Source: Hyphomicrobiales bacterium
Lineage (GTDB): Bacteria > Pseudomonadota > Alphaproteobacteria > Rhizobiales > Rhizobiaceae
Direction of reading: 5' to 3'
Length of the DNA: 64,000 nt
Assembly: GCA_900467685.1 (NCBI GenBank)
Contig: UBQX01000003.1
Location: 124,001-188,000 of the forward strand
Shown here: positions 61,096 through 64,000 of the stretch, piece by piece
Layout: every line of letters begins with the position of its first letter
How positions within the stretch are numbered: position 1 is the stretch's first letter
The notes under the pieces: model-generated
What the model was told of the DNA's origin: nothing
Databases searched by the model: none
What the model saw: only the letters and a program-made list of their open reading frames with translations
Translations under genes and position numbers: made by a program

Positions 61096-61740
61096 ATGAA
61101 TTCCAGCCTCACCTATATCCGCGACCCCGCCGCCATCTACGCCAAGTCCTTCGAGACAATACGTGCCGAAGCGGATTTGTCGCGCTTTCCCAAGGGGATG
61201 GATGCGTTGGCGATCAGATTGATTCATGCCTGCGGCATGGTTGATCTGGCCGCTGATATTGCGTTTTCGGAGGGTGCTTTCGAGGAGGGGCAGGTTGCTT
61301 TGGCATCCGGCGCGCCGATCTTCGTGGATGCGGAAATGGTGGCGCATGGGATCATTCGCCGGCTGCTGCCGAAGGATAACGAGGTGATCTGCCTGCTCAA
61401 CGATCCGCGCGTGAGGCCGCTGGCGGCGGAAGTCGGCAATACGCGCTCGGCGGCGCAGGTCGATCTCTGGGGCGACCGGCTGGAGGGTGCGGTGGTCGCT
61501 GTCGGCAATGCGCCGACGGCGCTGTTTCGGCTGCTGGAGCTGATCGGCAAAGGCGGACCCAAGCCTGCGATCGTTCTCGGCTTCCCGGTCGGCTTTGTTG
61601 GGGCGGCTGAATCAAAAGAGTCACTTATCGGGGACAGTTCACGCATTCCTTTCATTGCTGTCAGGGGACGCCGGGGTGGATCGGCGATGGCGGCAGCGGC
61701 GGTGAATGCGTTGGCCGGGGGATTGGGGGCGAATGACTGA
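61096..61740 (+). CDS. cobH: Precorrin-8X methylmutase
   Basis: A 214-residue CobH: YIRDPAAIYAKSFETIRAEA at the start, RLIHACGMVDLA with the catalytic His, GAPIFVDAEMVAHGI, VGNAPTALFRLLEL and GFPVGFVGAAESKE. It moves the C11 methyl to C12, giving hydrogenobyrinic acid. An alternative ATG 6 bases upstream overlaps the cbiX stop. It overlaps cobL by 8 bases. Confidence 0.96.
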   Translation: MNSSLTYIRDPAAIYAKSFETIRAEADLSRFPKGMDALAIRLIHACGMVDLAADIAFSEGAFEEGQVALASGAPIFVDAEMVAHGIIRRLLPKDNEVICLLNDPRVRPLAAEVGNTRSAAQVDLWGDRLEGAVVAVGNAPTALFRLLELIGKGGPKPAIVLGFPVGFVGAAESKESLIGDSSRIPFIAVRGRRGGSAMAAAAVNALAGGLGAND

Positions 61741-62974
61741 CGGGATTGACGAGCCGCTGGCCGGGGACGAGCCATGGCTGACGATTGTCGGGATCGGTGA
61801 CAACGGGCTTTCCAGCATTACGCCGGAGGCCTTGTCCTATATCTGGCAGGCCGAGACGATTGTCGTGGCCGAACGGCTGGACACGGTGCTCGAGGGCCTG
61901 CCGCCGAAAACGGTGATCAATTGGGCCGAGGGCTATCGCGACGTCATTGACCGCATCGTTGCGCTGCGCGGAACGCCGGTGACGATCATTGCCACGGGCG
62001 ACCCGATGCATTTCGGCATCGGCTCGACGCTGCGTCGGCAGTTCGATCCGCAGGAAATGCGCATCATCCCATATCCGTCGGCCTTTTCGCTGGCCGCAGC
62101 CCGGCTCGGCTGGGCGCTGCAGGATGTCGAGCAGATTTCCCTGCATGGCCGGCCGGTCACGACACTGATCCGACATTTGCAGCCGGCCGCTCGGATTCTG
62201 GCGCTGACGTCAGATGCGTCGACGATCCGCGAGGTTGCGGAACTCATCGTCGCGAGGGGCTATGCCGGTTCGCATATCCATGTTCTCGAACATATGGGGG
62301 GCGAGCGCGAGCGGGCCGGCCTCTACACTGTCGAAGACATTCTGGAAGCGGCACCCGAATTTGCCGATTTCAACACGATCGGCATTCATCTCGTCCGCGC
62401 CGCCGCGTTTCAGCCGCTGGTGCCGGGTCTGGCGGACGATGCTTTCGTGCATGACGGGCAGATCACAAAGCGGGAAGTGCGGGCCGTGACGCTCGCCTAT
62501 CTCATGCCGTATCGCAATGCGCTGCTCTGGGATGTCGGGGCGGGGTCAGGCTCGATCACGGTCGAATGGATGCGCGCCGGTGGACGTGCGGTGGCCATTG
62601 AGCAGAAGCCGGAGCGGATCGAGATGATCCAGCAGAACGCCGCCGAGTTTGGCCTGTCTGCTCTTCAGATTGTCGAGGGCGAAGCGCCGGAGGCGCTGGC
62701 CGAGCTCAAAGCTCCGGACGCCATCTTCATTGGCGGTGGCGTGACGGGCGAGGGCGTGTTCGAGGCCTGCTGGGAGGCGCTGAAGCCGGGCGGCCGGCTG
62801 GTGGCCAATGCCGTGACGGTCGAGGGCGAAATGGCGCTGGCCTCGCTGCAGGCGCAGCTGGGTGGAGAACTGGTGCGGATGGCGGTGTCGCGGGCGGAGC
62901 CTGTCGGGCGGTTTTCGGCGTTCAAGCCGATGATGCCGGTGACTTTGTGGTCGGTGCAGAAAGGGTGGGATTGA
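61733..62974 (+). CDS. cobL: Precorrin-6Y C5,15-methyltransferase (decarboxylating)
   Basis: A 413-residue fusion: N-terminal tetrapyrrole methylase domain (LTIVGIGDNGLSSITPEALS; VTIIATGDPMHFGIGSTLRR) and C-terminal class I methyltransferase domain (LLWDVGAGSGSITVEWMRAG; AIFIGGGVTGEGVFEACWEA). It methylates C5 and C15 and removes the acetate carboxyl. ATG overlaps the cobH stop, so translation is coupled. Confidence 0.96.
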   Translation: MTDGIDEPLAGDEPWLTIVGIGDNGLSSITPEALSYIWQAETIVVAERLDTVLEGLPPKTVINWAEGYRDVIDRIVALRGTPVTIIATGDPMHFGIGSTLRRQFDPQEMRIIPYPSAFSLAAARLGWALQDVEQISLHGRPVTTLIRHLQPAARILALTSDASTIREVAELIVARGYAGSHIHVLEHMGGERERAGLYTVEDILEAAPEFADFNTIGIHLVRAAAFQPLVPGLADDAFVHDGQITKREVRAVTLAYLMPYRNALLWDVGAGSGSITVEWMRAGGRAVAIEQKPERIEMIQQNAAEFGLSALQIVEGEAPEALAELKAPDAIFIGGGVTGEGVFEACWEALKPGGRLVANAVTVEGEMALASLQAQLGGELVRMAVSRAEPVGRFSAFKPMMPVTLWSVQKGWD

Positions 62975-62990
62975 TGGTGCGTCTTGCTCC

Positions 62991-63112
62991 GATCTCCCCC
63001 CTTGAGGGGGAGATGTCGGCGCAGCCGACAGAGGGGGGTGTTCGGCATCCTCCGGCGTTTGCTGCTACCCCCCTCTGGCCTGCCGGCCATCTCCCCCTCA
63101 AGGGGGGAGATC
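62991..63112 (+). repeat. Palindromic repeat element in the cobL-cobI gap
   Basis: 122 bases with perfect 25-base inverted arms (62991-63015 and 63088-63112, beginning GATCTCCCCCCTTGAGGGGG). Same family as the two copies inside cobN. The remaining gap to cobI holds only the small palindrome at 63188. Confidence 0.9.
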
Positions 63113-63187
63113 GAATGCCGCGCGGTCGCGCGTTACCCCTCACCAAGCCCGCCAAGCCAATCGGCTGCGCCTCTTGGGGCCGGCTAT

Positions 63188-63208
63188 CCTCTCCCACAAG
63201 GGGAGAGG
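63188..63208 (+). repeat. Short palindrome CCTCTCCC/GGGAGAGG before cobI
   Basis: CCTCTCCC-ACAAG-GGGAGAGG is a perfect 8-bp stem, 16 bp before cobI. It resembles other short GC-rich rhizobial palindromes. It could affect cobI translation, since its second arm lies near the ribosome site GGGGAGG. Confidence 0.6.
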
Positions 63209-63223
63209 ACGGGGAGGCCCATC

Positions 63224-63964
63224 ATGCCTGGTAAACTCTATGGCCTCGGCCTCGGCCCCGGCGATCCGGAACTGATCACGCTGAAGGCGCATCGGATCAT
63301 CACCGCCGCGCCGGTCATCGCCTATCCGGCCCCCGATACCGGCCCAAGCTTCGCGCGGCAGATCGCGGAGCGGTATCTGCGGCCCGAACAGGTGGAAATT
63401 CCCATCGTCATGCCGATGCGGGTCGAACGCTATCCGGCGCAGGACGTCTATGACGCGGCCGCCAAGGACATTGCCGCCCATCTCGACGCGGGCCACGATG
63501 TGGCGGTTCTCTGCGAAGGCGATCCGTTTTTCTTCGGCTCCTTCATGTATCTCTTCGAGCGCCTTGAAGCGCAATACGAAGTCGAGATCGTGCCGGGCGT
63601 GTCGTCGATCATGGCCGGTGCTGCGGCGCTGAAGCGGCCGCTGACGGCGCGGAATGATGTTCTGACCGTCATTCCTGGACCGGTGGACACGGAGACACTC
63701 CGCGCGCGCATCGACGCTTCCGATGCGGTTGCGATCATGAAGGTCGGGCGGCATTTTGCGCGCATCCGCGATCTCATCCGCCAGATGGGGCTCATCGACC
63801 GCGCCGGCTATCTGGAGCGCGTCTCGCTCGACAATGAGCGGGTGTTTCCGCTTGCTGACGTTGCGCAGGACGCCGCGCCCTATTTCTCGCTTATCCTGAT
63901 CTACAAGGGGCAGGAGGACTGGATTTCCAGCCTGCCCATCGTCACGAAAGACCATTCCGCATGA
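63224..63964 (+). CDS. cobI: Precorrin-2 C20-methyltransferase
   Basis: A 246-residue tetrapyrrole methylase: KLYGLGLGPGDPELITLKAH at the start, VAVLCEGDPFFFGSFMYLFE, EIVPGVSSIMAGAAALKRPL and IPGPVDTETLRARI. It methylates precorrin-2 at C20. GGGGAGGCCC precedes ATG 63224. The stop overlaps the next ATG, suggesting coupling to cobJ. Confidence 0.96.
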   Translation: MPGKLYGLGLGPGDPELITLKAHRIITAAPVIAYPAPDTGPSFARQIAERYLRPEQVEIPIVMPMRVERYPAQDVYDAAAKDIAAHLDAGHDVAVLCEGDPFFFGSFMYLFERLEAQYEVEIVPGVSSIMAGAAALKRPLTARNDVLTVIPGPVDTETLRARIDASDAVAIMKVGRHFARIRDLIRQMGLIDRAGYLERVSLDNERVFPLADVAQDAAPYFSLILIYKGQEDWISSLPIVTKDHSA

Positions 63965-64000
63965 CCAGACCCGCCGTCATAACCTTAAGCGAACAGGCCA
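63961..64000 (+). CDS. cobJ: Start of the next cob gene, probably cobJ (partial)
   Basis: ATG 63961 overlaps the cobI stop and opens MTRPAVITLSEQA to the window end. The position after cobI points to precorrin-3B C17-methyltransferase. The first residues resemble the CbiG-like N-terminal extension seen in some rhizobial CobJ proteins. Only 13 residues are visible, so the name is from context. Confidence 0.45.
   Translation, partial: MTRPAVITLSEQA

Overview
The window is a chromosomal stretch from an alphaproteobacterium of the Rhizobiales, most likely Rhizobiaceae. The evidence is high GC, the Do-protease/rarA junction, the bmt gene, the aerobic cob cluster with CobN/CobO/CobW/CobP, DUF1127 and entericidin small proteins, and several intergenic repeat families typical of rhizobia. 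Almost all genes are intact and densely packed. I found no tRNA, rRNA, CRISPR array, prophage or intact insertion sequence.

Region by region. 0-6 kb: end of a Do-like protease, rarA, a FabMG-like enoyl reductase behind a 16-bp palindrome, a HemG-like flavodoxin, a DUF1883-GGDEF protein and icd. 6-21 kb: an exported protein, a metallo-hydrolase divergent from an HxlR regulator, trmJ, murI, a possible structured RNA ahead of a DUF1127 gene, a copper-oxidase pair, an EVE protein, a VOC protein with a YafY/WYL regulator, a HerA-like ATPase, cspA, an SMR pump, a D,D-carboxypeptidase, an esterase, pepT and TerC. 21-27 kb: rpsD, then a polyprenyl-sugar operon (GT39, GT2, ChbG/NaxD-like deacetylase) resembling lipid A hexosamine modification systems, then ttcA and an inositol-phosphatase family gene. 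27-32 kb: an MFS pump, grxD, bolA, purL and an FMN reductase.

32.2-48.4 kb is the most unusual part. It encodes what looks like a complete corrinoid-dependent methyl-transfer system of acetogen/methanogen type in an apparent aerobe. The parts are an MttB-family methyltransferase without pyrrolysine, a corrinoid protein, a methyl-THF:corrinoid methyltransferase, MetF and MetV-like subunits, a RACo-like reductive activator, DUF1638, an Fe-S protein, a tandem-PAS GGDEF protein, and Bmt. Four of its enzymes carry Arg/Gly-rich terminal tails. The likely job is to demethylate betaine-type compounds into the folate pool and to methionine.

48.8-64 kb is the cobalamin biosynthesis cluster that could supply the cofactor: cobQ, a B12 riboswitch with a legible expression platform, cobP, cobW, cobN, cobO, cbiX, cobH, cobL, cobI and the start of cobJ. 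higBA and vapBC toxin-antitoxin modules sit inside it. Palindromic repeats lie in frame within cobN and in the cobL-cobI gap. No cobG is visible.
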